29,423 nucleotides of DNA from Rhizobium sp. (GTDB lineage: Bacteria > Pseudomonadota > Alphaproteobacteria > Rhizobiales > Rhizobiaceae). Made by a program: the position numbers and the translations under genes. Positions 8,051 to 16,749 of the stretch are shown piece after piece. The notes below the pieces were generated by a model. That model saw only the letters and a program-made list of their open reading frames with translations, made no database searches and was not told the origin of the DNA. The stretch spans positions 1 through 29,423 of the forward strand of contig DPXQ01000058.1 of the NCBI GenBank assembly GCA_003527225.1, in the 5' to 3' direction. Positions within the stretch are counted from its first letter, which is position 1; each line of letters opens with the position of its first letter.

Positions 8051-8746
8051 TTATTGCTTGCCGGCGGAATTCGGCGCGTCGTTGATTGCCAGCCAGATGA
8101 CATGCCGTGCGCCGCGCTTTCTTCCCGCGCGGATGTGCTCTTCCTTGACCGCAAAGCCGATGGTGGACAGACGGCGCATGAAGCCTTGATCGGGGCCGGA
8201 GGACCAGACGGCGAGCACGCCTTGAGGCCTGAGGGCTGACTTGGCCGATCGCAGGCCGGCATAATCATAGAGACCGTCATTGGCGGCGCGGGTCAGCCCT
8301 TCGGGGCCATTGTCGACGTCGAGAAGGATCGCGTCATAGGTATTGCGGGACGCGCTGATGAGCGTGCCGACATCGCCGACATGCACGGTCACCCTGGGAT
8401 CGTCGAGGCTCCCCTTGAAGACTTCCGCCATGGGGCCGCGCGCCCAGGCGACGACGGCGGGCACGAGTTCGGCGACGTTCACCTGTGCGTCCTGCGGTAG
8501 AACCGCGAGCGCGGCGCGCAGCGTGAAGCCCATTCCGAGCCCGCCGATGAGGATATGCGGGCGCTTGCGACCACGAATCCTTTCCCAGGACAACGTCGCC
8601 AGCGCTTCCTCGGAGCCGCTCAAGCGGCTGTTCATCAGCTCGTTCGTGCCGAGCATGATCGAGAACTCGGTGCCCCGTTGCTTGAGCCGCAATTCGCCAC
8701 CCCCACCGGGGATAGGGGCGGAATCAAGCTGGGTCCAGGGGAGCAT
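8051..8746 (-). CDS. Spermidine synthase-like SAM-fold protein
   Basis: Encodes 231 residues from MLPWTQLDSA. The frame is open to an ATG at 8812, but the conserved region of homologues, as I recall them, begins at MLPW, so 8746 is chosen; the ribosome binding site is weak for both. The Rossmann nucleotide-binding glycine motif is LIGGLGMGFTLRAAL (residues 67-81), followed by acidic VAELVPAVV (E93) and the aspartate-rich DAILLDVDNGPEG. This is the spermidine synthase/SAM-methyltransferase superfamily. The polyamine-binding signature of true SpeE is not evident, so the reaction is unknown. It converges with the epimerase gene. No operon partner is seen. Confidence 0.75.
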   Translation of the reverse strand: MLPWTQLDSAPIPGGGGELRLKQRGTEFSIMLGTNELMNSRLSGSEEALATLSWERIRGRKRPHILIGGLGMGFTLRAALAVLPQDAQVNVAELVPAVVAWARGPMAEVFKGSLDDPRVTVHVGDVGTLISASRNTYDAILLDVDNGPEGLTRAANDGLYDYAGLRSAKSALRPQGVLAVWSSGPDQGFMRRLSTIGFAVKEEHIRAGRKRGARHVIWLAINDAPNSAGKQ

Positions 8747-8899
8747 GGCGATCTTTTCAAAAGTTGGGAACCTCGCGCCTCGTATCACAGCGGTGGATAC
8801 GATTTCAATCAAGCGGTGCTTTTCGCCAAATGATGTCAGCCAACTCGCTTCTATCCGGCGACGACAAGTTCAACCTCGTTTGCGACCGGCCCGATGGTG

Positions 8900-9685
8900 T
8901 CATGCCGCGCTGTTCGGGAAGAGGGTCTTTTCGGCCTTGGCGACGGTCGCGCGCAGAAGCTCGAGGATGCGCTGCTCGCGATCTCCGTCGAGGCTTGGCG
9001 ACGGAGCAAAAATGGAAACACCGGCGATCATGGCGCCGCCTGGAGCGAAAATCGGTACCGCGATCGCGCTGAGGCCCGCTTCACGCTCGCCGCGATTCGT
9101 AGCGTAGCCGGCGCGACGAATGGTTTCCATTTCTTTCAAGAAGGCGTCCAGATCGACGTGCGTGTTCTTTGAAAGCGGAACGAGCTGGTTGGCCTGCAGA
9201 TAGCTCTCGACCGCCGGAGTGCCGGAATAGGCGAGCCAAAGCTTGCCGTTGGCGGTGGCATAGGCCTCCATTCGCGCTCCGACACGAGCGTTGAAGACAA
9301 AGGCATTGTCCGAGTGGGCTGCGGCGATGCAGGTGATCATGGTTCCGTCGAAGATGGTCGCCATGGCCCCTTCGCCGGATTCGGCCGCCAGAATGTTGAC
9401 GAAGGGCTGCAATTGCGCAGCCAGCTGCCGGAAACTGCGTGCACGTTCCCCATATTCGATCAACTTGCCGCCCAGCCGATATACGCCCCTGCGCGGGCTG
9501 ATAAGCACGTCGAGACCGGCCAGCGTTTTCAGGAAACGATGGGCCGTGATGGTGTTGAGGCCCACGAGCGCCACGACATCGGCGGTGGTGATCTCCTCCC
9601 GCAGGCCGTCGAAGAGGTCAAGGATGGCGAAGGCCTTGACGATGGAGTTGTTGGTCGGAGTTGCCATTGTATCGCTCACGCTCAT
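8900..9685 (-). CDS. IclR-family transcriptional regulator
   Basis: Encodes 261 residues. The N-terminal winged helix-turn-helix spans about residues 14-75 (SIVKAFAILDLFDGL...TADVVALVGLNTITAHRFLKTL...GVYRLG). The C-terminal IclR effector domain spans about 80-255 and carries the usual ATANGKLWLAY and YATNRGEREAGLSAIAVPIF motifs. It is divergently transcribed from the ThDP-enzyme/TRAP operon and is therefore its likely regulator. A row of TGAAAT half-sites (9752-9778) in the spacer is the candidate operator. The inducer would be expected to be a transported or processed small acid, but this is inference. The start is ATG 9685 or ATG 9667; neither has a good ribosome binding site. Confidence 0.92.
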   Translation of the reverse strand: MSVSDTMATPTNNSIVKAFAILDLFDGLREEITTADVVALVGLNTITAHRFLKTLAGLDVLISPRRGVYRLGGKLIEYGERARSFRQLAAQLQPFVNILAAESGEGAMATIFDGTMITCIAAAHSDNAFVFNARVGARMEAYATANGKLWLAYSGTPAVESYLQANQLVPLSKNTHVDLDAFLKEMETIRRAGYATNRGEREAGLSAIAVPIFAPGGAMIAGVSIFAPSPSLDGDREQRILELLRATVAKAEKTLFPNSAA

Positions 9686-9719
9686 TTATTCATGCATTGG
9701 ATGCAGCAATACCGCACAC

Positions 9720-9748
9720 TTGACGACACGTTTCAAGAATGTGATAGT
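9720..9748 (+). promoter_or_regulatory. Candidate promoter of the ThDP enzyme-TRAP operon
   Basis: TTGACG (9720-9725) and GATAGT (9743-9748) are spaced by 17 bases. The predicted start near 9755 falls on the first TGAAAT half-site and about 50 bases before the TTG start codon at 9805. Confidence 0.55.
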
Positions 9749-9751
9749 TAT

Positions 9752-9778
9752 TGAAATTTGCATTTCAAATAATGAAAT
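9752..9778. promoter_or_regulatory. Array of three TGAAAT half-sites, probable IclR operator
   Basis: TGAAAT (9752-9757), its inverse ATTTCA (9762-9767) and TGAAAT again (9773-9778) have centres 10 and 11 bases apart, so each is one helical turn from the next on one DNA face. The first two form TTGAAAT-ttgc-ATTTCAA. The array overlaps the transcription start, where a bound regulator would block the polymerase. Confidence 0.55.
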
Positions 9779-9804
9779 GTCAAGTCGGTGGGGAGGGTCG
9801 AATT

Positions 9805-11520
9805 TTGGATGCTCGCAATGCCAGGTCGGGCGGAGTCAGCGCGGGAAGCGTGATCTTCAGCCGACTTAAGGCGCTGGGTGTGGATTACGTCTTTGCCAAT
9901 TCCGGCACCGACTTCCCGCCGATCATCGAAGGTTTGGCCGAGGCCGCCGCGTCAGGCATTGCACTGCCCCAGGCGATCACCATTCCGCATGAGCACGCCG
10001 CGCTCGGCATGGCGCATGGCTATTATTTCATGAGCGGCAAGGCGCAGGCGGTGATGCTGCACACCAATGTCGGCCTGGCGAACGGTGCGATCGGGGCGAT
10101 CAATGCCGCGACGGATCACGTTCCCATGGTGCTGATGTCGGGCCGCACGCCGACCATGGAAAAGGGCCGTTTCGGCGCCCGCACAGTGCCGATCGGCTGG
10201 GGTCAGGAGATGCGCGATCAGGCGGCGCTGGTTCGCGAAGCGGTCAAGTGGGACTACGAGCTTCGCTTCCCCGAGCAGATTGGCGAAGTGCTCGACCGCG
10301 CACATGCGATTGCCAATTCGACCCCGAAGGGGCCTGTCTATATCAGCCTGCCGCGCGAGGTCCTGTCCGAGAATATCGACAGCAGTGATATCACAGCGAC
10401 ACCGTTGATGGCGGCTGCTGTCGCCGAACCTCCCGTCAATGCGATCGCCCAGGCAGCCGAGTGGCTTGTGAATGCCAAGTCACCGGTGATCTTCGTGCAG
10501 CGCGGTGCCGGCGACGCTGATGGCTTCACCGCCCTGTCGGCACTTGCCAGAGACTATGCCATTCCGGTTGTCCACTACTGGGCGACGCAGATCGGTATTC
10601 CGACCGATCACCCGATGTTTGCTGGCGCAAATCCCGACCCATGGATATCGGAAGCGGATGCTATCCTGGTGATCGATGCGCTCGCACCCTGGGTCCCGGA
10701 TATCCACGTGCCATGCGCTGATGCCAGGATCATCCAACTCGGGCCGAACCCGCTGTTCAGCCGATTTCCCGTCCGCAATTTCCGTTCCGACCTGTCGATC
10801 ACCACGGAAACGTCCGCCGGGATCGTAGCGCTCCATGAAGCGATGCGGCGGCTGGCCGATCCGGAAGCGGATGGCCGTCGTGCCCGCAGGGCTTCCGTGG
10901 AAGAAAGGACACGCGCCATCCGCGAGGCAGCGATTGCCGCGGCGGAACAGGAGAGCGGCCCGGTCATGAGCAAGGCCCATGTGTCCTGGTGCCTTTCCAG
11001 AGCGATCGCGAAGCATGAGGCCACCGTGCTCTCCGAGCTCGGCTGCCCGCTTGCGCCGATGACGCTGCGCGCGCACAAAAGCTGGTACCAGGAACCGCAT
11101 TCCGGCGGCCTCGGTTGGTCGCTGCCCTGCGCCATGGGCATGAAGCTCGCGCGGCCGGATCAGCTCGTCATCGCCACATTGGGTGACGGCTCCTACATGT
11201 TCGCCAATCCGGTGGCCTGTCATCAGATCATGGAAGCCTACGACATTCCGGTGCTGATCTTGATCCTCAACAATGCCGAATGGGGTGCTGTGCGCCAGTC
11301 GGTAACGATGCTCTATCCGGACGGCTACGCGGCCAAGGCGAACCAGATGCCCTTGACCGGGTTGTCGCCGAGCCCGGATTTCTGCAAGGTTGCGGAAGCC
11401 AGCAATGCCTGGGCCCGCAAGGTCACGGATCGAACAGAACTACCTGCCATGATCGAGGCGGCGATCGCCGAGGTCATGGAGAATAAACGAACCGCGCTTC
11501 TCGATATCCGGGTGGCGTGA
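9805..11520 (+). CDS. Thiamine diphosphate-dependent decarboxylase/acetolactate synthase-like enzyme
   Basis: Encodes 571 residues from a TTG at 9805, eight bases after GGAGG (9792-9796). The alternatives TTG 9751 and ATG 9772 have no such site, and 9751 lies at or before the predicted transcription start. The N-terminal PYR domain has the catalytic glutamate (TIPHEHAALGMA, E63). The ThDP-binding motif GDGSYMFANP...LILNN (460-490) is complete. This family decarboxylates or ligates 2-oxoacids (acetolactate synthase, benzoylformate and aryl-pyruvate decarboxylases); it is not biosynthetic IlvB by context, as no IlvH subunit follows. It heads an operon with a TRAP transporter under a divergent IclR regulator, beside the hpa genes, so an aromatic or short 2-oxoacid is a plausible substrate. 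The exact reaction is unknown. Confidence 0.85.
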   Translation: MDARNARSGGVSAGSVIFSRLKALGVDYVFANSGTDFPPIIEGLAEAAASGIALPQAITIPHEHAALGMAHGYYFMSGKAQAVMLHTNVGLANGAIGAINAATDHVPMVLMSGRTPTMEKGRFGARTVPIGWGQEMRDQAALVREAVKWDYELRFPEQIGEVLDRAHAIANSTPKGPVYISLPREVLSENIDSSDITATPLMAAAVAEPPVNAIAQAAEWLVNAKSPVIFVQRGAGDADGFTALSALARDYAIPVVHYWATQIGIPTDHPMFAGANPDPWISEADAILVIDALAPWVPDIHVPCADARIIQLGPNPLFSRFPVRNFRSDLSITTETSAGIVALHEAMRRLADPEADGRRARRASVEERTRAIREAAIAAAEQESGPVMSKAHVSWCLSRAIAKHEATVLSELGCPLAPMTLRAHKSWYQEPHSGGLGWSLPCAMGMKLARPDQLVIATLGDGSYMFANPVACHQIMEAYDIPVLILILNNAEWGAVRQSVTMLYPDGYAAKANQMPLTGLSPSPDFCKVAEASNAWARKVTDRTELPAMIEAAIAEVMENKRTALLDIRVA

Positions 11521-11585
11521 GCGAATATGCGCATCTCATGCCGGTCAACGGTTACATGAGCTTTTTGAGAGGGAGGAAAGTACCT

Positions 11586-12620
11586 ATGAAATTTGGAAAA
11601 ACCCTACTGCTGGCCGGTTTGGCGTCGATCGCCCTGTCGGCATCGGCGATGGCACAGGAATTTACGCTGAAGCTGCATCACTTCCTGGGGCCGAAGTCTC
11701 CGGCGCAGGCCAAGATGCTCGAGCCTTGGGCCAAGAGCATCGAGGAAGCCTCTGGCGGCCGCGTGAAGATCGAGATCTATCCGTCCATGTCGCTCGGTGG
11801 CGCTCCGCCTGAACTGATCAGCCAGGTCCGCGACGGCGTCGTCGATCTCGTCTGGACGGTGAACGGTTACACGCCCGGCCTCTTCCCGCGCACGGAAGTG
11901 TTCGAACTGCCTTTCATCCACACCAATGACATCCTCGCCACCGACCTCGCCATGCGCGACATGTTCGACGAATATCTCGCGCCGGAGTACAAGGGCGTGA
12001 AGGTGATGTTCTTGCATGTCCATGCCGGCCAGGCGATCCACATGGCCAAGGATGAAGTGCGCAAGCCCGCCGATCTCGCAGGCAAAAAGATGCGCATTCC
12101 GACGCGTACCGGCGCCTGGATGATCGAGGCGCTCGGCGCCGCCCCTGCCGCCATGCCGGTTCCGGATCTGCCGCAGGCGCTCTCCAAGGGCGTCGTTGAC
12201 GGCGCGTTCATCCCCTGGGAAATCATCCCGGTCCTTTCCATCCAGGAACAGACCGAATACCAGATCGAAGGCGCCGACATGACGCGCTTCGGCAATACAA
12301 CGTTCCAGGTTTCGATGAACCAGGATCGCTGGGATTCGCTGCCGGAAGACATCCAGAAGATCTTCATGGAAAAGTCGGGCCCGGAATGGATTGCCCAGGT
12401 CGCTCAGGTGTGGCGTGATTCCGACAATGCGGGCATCAAGGTCGCAGTCGATAGCGGCAACAAGCACATCCAGCTGACCGCAGACGAAACCAAGGCCTTC
12501 GAGACGACGCTCAACCCGGTCATCGACCGCTGGATCAAGGAAGTCTCCAGCAAGGGTGTCGATGGCACTGCCCTCGTCGCCAAGGCGCGCGAAGCGATCG
12601 CCGCTCACAGCAAGAAGTGA
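11586..12620 (+). CDS. dctP: TRAP transporter substrate-binding protein DctP family
   Basis: Encodes 344 residues from an ATG at 11586, preceded by GGGAGG within ten to fifteen bases. A Sec signal peptide (MKFGKTLLLAGLASIALSASAMA, cut before QEFTLK) sends it to the periplasm. The mature part has the family's signature region KKMRIPTRTGAWMIEALGAAP, in which R170 is the position that usually salt-bridges a substrate carboxylate, followed by DLPQALSKGVVDGAFIPWE. It should deliver an organic acid to the DctQM membrane pair encoded next. It lies 65 bases after the ThDP enzyme and six bases before dctQ. The ligand is unknown; the catabolic context points to an aromatic or 2-oxo acid. Confidence 0.93.
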   Translation: MKFGKTLLLAGLASIALSASAMAQEFTLKLHHFLGPKSPAQAKMLEPWAKSIEEASGGRVKIEIYPSMSLGGAPPELISQVRDGVVDLVWTVNGYTPGLFPRTEVFELPFIHTNDILATDLAMRDMFDEYLAPEYKGVKVMFLHVHAGQAIHMAKDEVRKPADLAGKKMRIPTRTGAWMIEALGAAPAAMPVPDLPQALSKGVVDGAFIPWEIIPVLSIQEQTEYQIEGADMTRFGNTTFQVSMNQDRWDSLPEDIQKIFMEKSGPEWIAQVAQVWRDSDNAGIKVAVDSGNKHIQLTADETKAFETTLNPVIDRWIKEVSSKGVDGTALVAKAREAIAAHSKK

Positions 12621-12625
12621 GATCA

Positions 12626-13162
12626 ATGCCTTCTGAAGACAACATTATTGTCAACAGGCGGGTGGGGCTGAAAGGCCTCACCTACCGCCTGATTGAGGGA
12701 TGGGCACTGCTCGGCGGGCTGCTCACGCTCGCGGTCGTCGCCGTCCAGACACTCAGCGTTATTACTGGCGCCTTCGGACATCCTCTGCCCGGTGATTTCG
12801 AGCTGACCGAACTCGGGATCGCAGTCGCTGCTTTTGCCTTTCTACCCTATTGCCAACTGACGGACGCGAACGTTACCGCCGATATCTTCACGTCGGGCCT
12901 CAGCCGCCGCTGGCAGGCCGTTCTGGCGCTCCTGTCATCTGTCATAGCTCTGGTCTTTGCCTCCATCATGGCCTGGCGAACCTGGATCGGCGCCCAGAAC
13001 CAGTTTGAATACGACTATCAGACCGCCATCCTGCAGATCCCGATCGGCTATGCCTTCGTCGCGATCGTCATCTCCCTGATCCTTGTCGCCGTTGCCGCGG
13101 TGATCACTCTCGTCGAGAGCTACGAGGACGCCGTCAACCCCCGCAAGAATGTATATCACTGA
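12626..13162 (+). CDS. dctQ: TRAP transporter small permease DctQ family
   Basis: Encodes 178 residues from the ATG at 12626, five bases after the dctP stop; a GTG at 12617 is in frame but overlaps dctP. Four membrane helices are visible at about residues 25-45, 60-76, 95-117 and 135-163, as expected for the small DctQ subunit, with the conserved acidic stretch DFELTELGIAVAAF between the first two. It forms the membrane complex with DctM, which couples uptake to the sodium or proton gradient. Its stop overlaps the dctM start (TGATG), which suggests coupled translation. Confidence 0.9.
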   Translation: MPSEDNIIVNRRVGLKGLTYRLIEGWALLGGLLTLAVVAVQTLSVITGAFGHPLPGDFELTELGIAVAAFAFLPYCQLTDANVTADIFTSGLSRRWQAVLALLSSVIALVFASIMAWRTWIGAQNQFEYDYQTAILQIPIGYAFVAIVISLILVAVAAVITLVESYEDAVNPRKNVYH

Positions 13163-14487
13163 TGGACCAAAGTCTCTTTCTCGGGCTCGTGGGCCTGGCG
13201 GCGCTTATTTTCCTGATCGGCATCAGGGTGCCCATCGCCTATGCCATGATCGTCGTCGGCGCCGTGGGCACGATCGCTCTCAACGGTCCGAATGTGTTCC
13301 TCAACCAGTTGAAGACACTGGGCTTCAGCCAGTTCTCCAAATACGACATGTCGGTGATCCCGATGTTCGTGCTGATGGGCTACATCGCCACCCGTGCCGG
13401 CCTGTCGCAAGATCTGTTCCGGGCGGCGAATGCCTGGTTTGGCCGGATGCGCGGCGGCGTCGCGATGTCGGCGATTGCGGCCTGTGCGGGTTTCGGCGCC
13501 GTCTGCGGCTCGTCTCTCGCGACGGCCACGACCATGGGCCAGGTCGCGCTGCCGGAGCTCAAGCGCTATAAGTATTCCGGCTCGCTGGCGACTGGAACAC
13601 TGGCGGCTGGCGGCTTGCTCGGCATTCTTATCCCGCCGTCCGTGGTGCTGGTCGTCTATGCGATCATCGTCGAAGCCAATATCGTCGCGATGTTCGCGGC
13701 AGCACTCTTCCCCGGTCTGATCGCAGTGGTTCTGTTCATCATCACAATTGCGATCTTCACGCGCATCTATCCGGAATCGGGACCCGCAGGAGAAAAGCTG
13801 TCGCGGGCCGAGTGGCTTTCGGCAACTTTCGGGGTCGTGCCGGTTCTTGCGATTTTCGTCATCGTCATCGGCGGTATCTATGTCGGCTTCTATAATCCGA
13901 CCCCGGCGGCAGCTGTCGGCGTGGCGCTAGTCGCGGTCTATGGTTCGCTGAGGCGCGGCGTCGGCCTCAAGGATTATCGCTGGGCACTGCTCGAGACCGC
14001 CAAGACGACCGGCATGATCTACCTGATCCTGCTCGGGGCGGAGCTTCTGAAAATCTTCATGTCGCGTGGCGGCGTTCCGCAGGCTGCGGCGGAGATGATG
14101 GTCAATTCCGGCCTGTCGCCGATGGTGATCCTCATTCTGCTATTGTTCGCGCTGATCGTTCTCGGTTGCCTGATGGACTCGATGTCGATGATCCTGTTGG
14201 TCATGCCGTTCTTCTGGCCGGTGGTTAGCGAACTCGACTTCGGCATGGATCCGAACGATGTAAAGATCTGGTTCGGCATCCTTTCGCTGATCGTGGTCGA
14301 GCTCGGGCTGATCACGCCACCCGTGGGCATGAACGTCTTCGTCATCAGTTCTATCGCCAAGGATGTTCCGATGAGTGAGACGTTCAGGGGCGTCTTCCCG
14401 TTCTTCCTGATGGAACTTGTGCGGCTGGCACTGCTGATTGCATTCCCGGCCATCTCGCTCTGGCTTCCACATATGATCTCCGGCTAA
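13162..14487 (+). CDS. dctM: TRAP transporter large permease DctM family
   Basis: Encodes 441 residues of a polytopic membrane protein with about 12 hydrophobic segments. Typical DctM blocks are GIRVPIAYAMIVVG, AACAGFGAVCGSSLATATTMGQVALPELKRYKY and GGLLGILIPPSVVLVVYAII in the first half, and LILLGAELLKIFMSRGGVP and LGLITPPVGMNVFVISSIAK in the second. It is the ion-coupled translocation subunit. Its ATG overlaps the dctQ stop codon. It ends the operon, with a strong terminator 24 bases downstream shared with the convergent hpaC. Confidence 0.95.
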   Translation: MDQSLFLGLVGLAALIFLIGIRVPIAYAMIVVGAVGTIALNGPNVFLNQLKTLGFSQFSKYDMSVIPMFVLMGYIATRAGLSQDLFRAANAWFGRMRGGVAMSAIAACAGFGAVCGSSLATATTMGQVALPELKRYKYSGSLATGTLAAGGLLGILIPPSVVLVVYAIIVEANIVAMFAAALFPGLIAVVLFIITIAIFTRIYPESGPAGEKLSRAEWLSATFGVVPVLAIFVIVIGGIYVGFYNPTPAAAVGVALVAVYGSLRRGVGLKDYRWALLETAKTTGMIYLILLGAELLKIFMSRGGVPQAAAEMMVNSGLSPMVILILLLFALIVLGCLMDSMSMILLVMPFFWPVVSELDFGMDPNDVKIWFGILSLIVVELGLITPPVGMNVFVISSIAKDVPMSETFRGVFPFFLMELVRLALLIAFPAISLWLPHMISG

Positions 14488-14510
14488 GAGACCGGTCGTA
14501 GCCGAACGAA

Positions 14511-14547
14511 GAAAGCCGCGCCGGAACCCCGGCGCGGCTTTCTTTGT
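14511..14547. terminator. Bidirectional terminator between dctM and hpaC
   Basis: A perfect 14-bp stem (14511-14524 with 14529-14542) has a four-base loop (aacc), a T-rich tail to the right (tttctttg) and A-rich sequence to the left, so it can act for both converging operons. Confidence 0.9.
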
Positions 14548-14570
14548 TTCGAAGTCCTGCGCGCGCTTGT

Positions 14571-15074
14571 TCAGCCTGCCAGAGCGCTTGGCACGTGGAC
14601 ATAGCTGCGGTCGAAATAGGCGAGTGCATTGCCGTCCGTCCGGGTGCGCAGACTGACCACCCTGCCGATGAAGATGTGATGCGTGCCGACCTTCTGAACA
14701 TCTTCCAATGCGCAGTCGAAGGAAACGATGGCGTCCGCCAGTGCCTGCGTTCCACTGGCCAGCGGCACCCAGTGGGCGGCCGCGTAGCGGGCCTCCATAT
14801 CGGAGCAGGCGCCCGCAAAGAGGTTCGCCAGGTCCTGATGCTCGGAAGTCAGGACGTTGACGCAGAAGCGCTTGTTTTCGAGGAACATCGAGGTCTGGGT
14901 CGAGCGGCCGTTCATGCACACGAGCAGGGTCGGCGGCTCGTCGGTCACGGAGCACATGGCGGTGGCGGTGAACCCGCCGCGTCCGGCGGGTCCGTTGGTG
15001 GTGACGATGTTGACGGGCGCGCAGACCCGCGCCATGGCATTGCGGAACTCGGTCTTGGAAACGCTGTCAACCAT
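14571..15074 (-). CDS. hpaC: 4-Hydroxyphenylacetate 3-monooxygenase reductase component (flavin reductase)
   Basis: Encodes 167 residues from the ATG at 15074 (MVDSVSKTEFRNAM), with GAGG eight bases upstream overlapping the hpaB stop; the frame is open to 15116 but would lie inside hpaB. It is a flavin reductase-like protein with the family motifs VNIVTTNGPAGRGGFTATAMCSVTDEPPTLLVCMN and LANLFAG, ending in the GRVVSLRTRTDGNALAYFDRSY strand. It supplies reduced FAD/FMN to HpaB for hydroxylation of 4-hydroxyphenylacetate. The tight spacing to hpaB shows that the two are a transcriptional and probably translational unit. Confidence 0.92.
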   Translation of the reverse strand: MVDSVSKTEFRNAMARVCAPVNIVTTNGPAGRGGFTATAMCSVTDEPPTLLVCMNGRSTQTSMFLENKRFCVNVLTSEHQDLANLFAGACSDMEARYAAAHWVPLASGTQALADAIVSFDCALEDVQKVGTHHIFIGRVVSLRTRTDGNALAYFDRSYVHVPSALAG

Positions 15075-15084
15075 CGCGATGTCC

Positions 15085-16647
15085 TCACTCGGCCGCAGCG
15101 CTGAGCGGCGGTTCACTGCCGATCGGCCCGAGCCAGGTGTCGCCGGTCCAACCCCTTTCGTCGTAATCGCTCATGCAGGTGTCGACCAGAGCTTCCATGT
15201 CACGCAGGATCGTGCCCTTTTCGGCGCCCTTCAGCACCTGCAGGCGAACGTCTTCCGGCGTGCCGGCATAGTTCAGCTCGTAAAGCGCGTGGCGGCCGCC
15301 GAATTCGGTACCGGTCGCATCCCACAGGAGTTTCATGATCTTGATGCGCTCGATATGGCCCATGTCGTTTGAGCCGCGAACATATTGTGCCAGATAGCGG
15401 TTGATCTCGGGATTGGCGAAGTCCTTGGCCGAGGACGGCAGGTAGATCAGGCCCGAAGCGATCGCGCGGCGGATCAGGTCGATGATGCGCGGATAAGCAT
15501 CCGACATGAAGGCGCGGTAGCAGAGTGCCGCCTCAAGGTTCGGCAGCTTGGTACCGTCCACCCAGTCGATCGGATTGCGGGCCATGGTATCCGAGAAGCT
15601 CTTGAACTTGTGGCGCAGCGCGATCACCTCGCCGAGCATGGCCTGGTTGCCGCGGAAGGCATCGCCGCCGGTGGCGCGCAACGCCTTGGCGAGCAGGCCG
15701 GCCAGGAATTCGAGCTTGACCACGAAGCGGTTGCAGCCCTGGAAGCAATAGCCGTGCATGAAGCCCGACATGACGGTGAAAGACAGGATGCGCTTGGCAT
15801 CCTTGTAGATCAGCACATCCTCCCAGGGGATGAAGACATTGTCGAGCACCAGGATTGCGTCGTTTTCGTCGAAACGGGAAGAAAGAGGGTAGTCGAAAGG
15901 CTGACCGAACCTGTTGGCGGCTTCTTCGTAGGAGGTGCGGCAGAACATCTTGATGCCCGGAGCATTCATCGGTGCGATGAATGTCAGCGACAGCGAGGGA
16001 TCCTCGGTGACGGTCGCGGACGCCTGGGCCAGCAGGTTGTAATGGGTGAGGGCCGAGGAGGTCGCGACGACCTTAGCACCCGAAACATAGATGCCGGCAT
16101 CGGTTTCCTTCGTGACATGCACGAAGACATCCTTAACATGTTCAGCAGGTTTGTGGCGGTCGATCGGCGGATTGACGATGGCGTGGTTGAGGAAGAGGGC
16201 GGCTTCCTGGGTCCGCTTGTGCCAGGCAATCGCATTGTCCTTGTAGGGACCGTACCAGTCGGCATTGGCCGACAGCGTGTTCATCAGCGCCGCCTTGTAG
16301 TCGGCGGTGCGTCCCATCCAGCCGTACGACATGCGGGCCCATTCGGTGATCGCCGCCTGCTGGCCGACCAGATCGTCGACGGAGCGGGCAATCTTGAAGA
16401 ACTTGTGGGTATAGCCGCCATTGCCGGTATCGGTAGGCGTGGTCAGCAGGTCCTTCTTTGCCGGATCATGCAGGGCGTCATAGAGGCGTGCCAGCGAGCG
16501 TACCGAATTGCGCATCGACGGGTGGGTCGTGACGTCCTCGATGCGTTCGCCGTTGATGTAGACCTCGCGGCCATCGCGCAGCGAGGCGATGTATTCGGCG
16601 CCGGTGAACGGGCGTTTCGGGTCGGCGCGGAAGTCTTCTGATTTCAT
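15085..16647 (-). CDS. hpaB: 4-Hydroxyphenylacetate 3-monooxygenase oxygenase component
   Basis: Encodes 520 residues of the FADH2-using monooxygenase that makes homoprotocatechuate (3,4-dihydroxyphenylacetate) from 4-hydroxyphenylacetate. The family signatures MGRTADYKAALMNT, LNHAIVNPPIDRHKP and ETDAGIYVSGAKVVATSSALTHY are intact. The substrate-binding triad known from HpaB enzymes is conserved at R113, Y117 and H155, at the same numbering as in E. coli. The ATG at 16647 follows GGAGGAG (16652-16658) by four bases. It is divergent from hpaA, whose AraC-type product probably activates it, and hpaC follows. Confidence 0.96.
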   Translation of the reverse strand: MKSEDFRADPKRPFTGAEYIASLRDGREVYINGERIEDVTTHPSMRNSVRSLARLYDALHDPAKKDLLTTPTDTGNGGYTHKFFKIARSVDDLVGQQAAITEWARMSYGWMGRTADYKAALMNTLSANADWYGPYKDNAIAWHKRTQEAALFLNHAIVNPPIDRHKPAEHVKDVFVHVTKETDAGIYVSGAKVVATSSALTHYNLLAQASATVTEDPSLSLTFIAPMNAPGIKMFCRTSYEEAANRFGQPFDYPLSSRFDENDAILVLDNVFIPWEDVLIYKDAKRILSFTVMSGFMHGYCFQGCNRFVVKLEFLAGLLAKALRATGGDAFRGNQAMLGEVIALRHKFKSFSDTMARNPIDWVDGTKLPNLEAALCYRAFMSDAYPRIIDLIRRAIASGLIYLPSSAKDFANPEINRYLAQYVRGSNDMGHIERIKIMKLLWDATGTEFGGRHALYELNYAGTPEDVRLQVLKGAEKGTILRDMEALVDTCMSDYDERGWTGDTWLGPIGSEPPLSAAAE

Positions 16648-16749
16648 GATGCTCCTCCATGAATTGCTGGTCCGAGGTTATGCCTTGATCTTGCGCCGGC
16701 CCATGCACAGAATAGGAAAATCGATTGTACTTTTTTCGGCGGGAACCCG

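Noticed and set aside
15385..16641. 418-codon plus-strand frame inside hpaB
   Set aside because: It is antisense to hpaB, which is complete with all substrate-binding residues.
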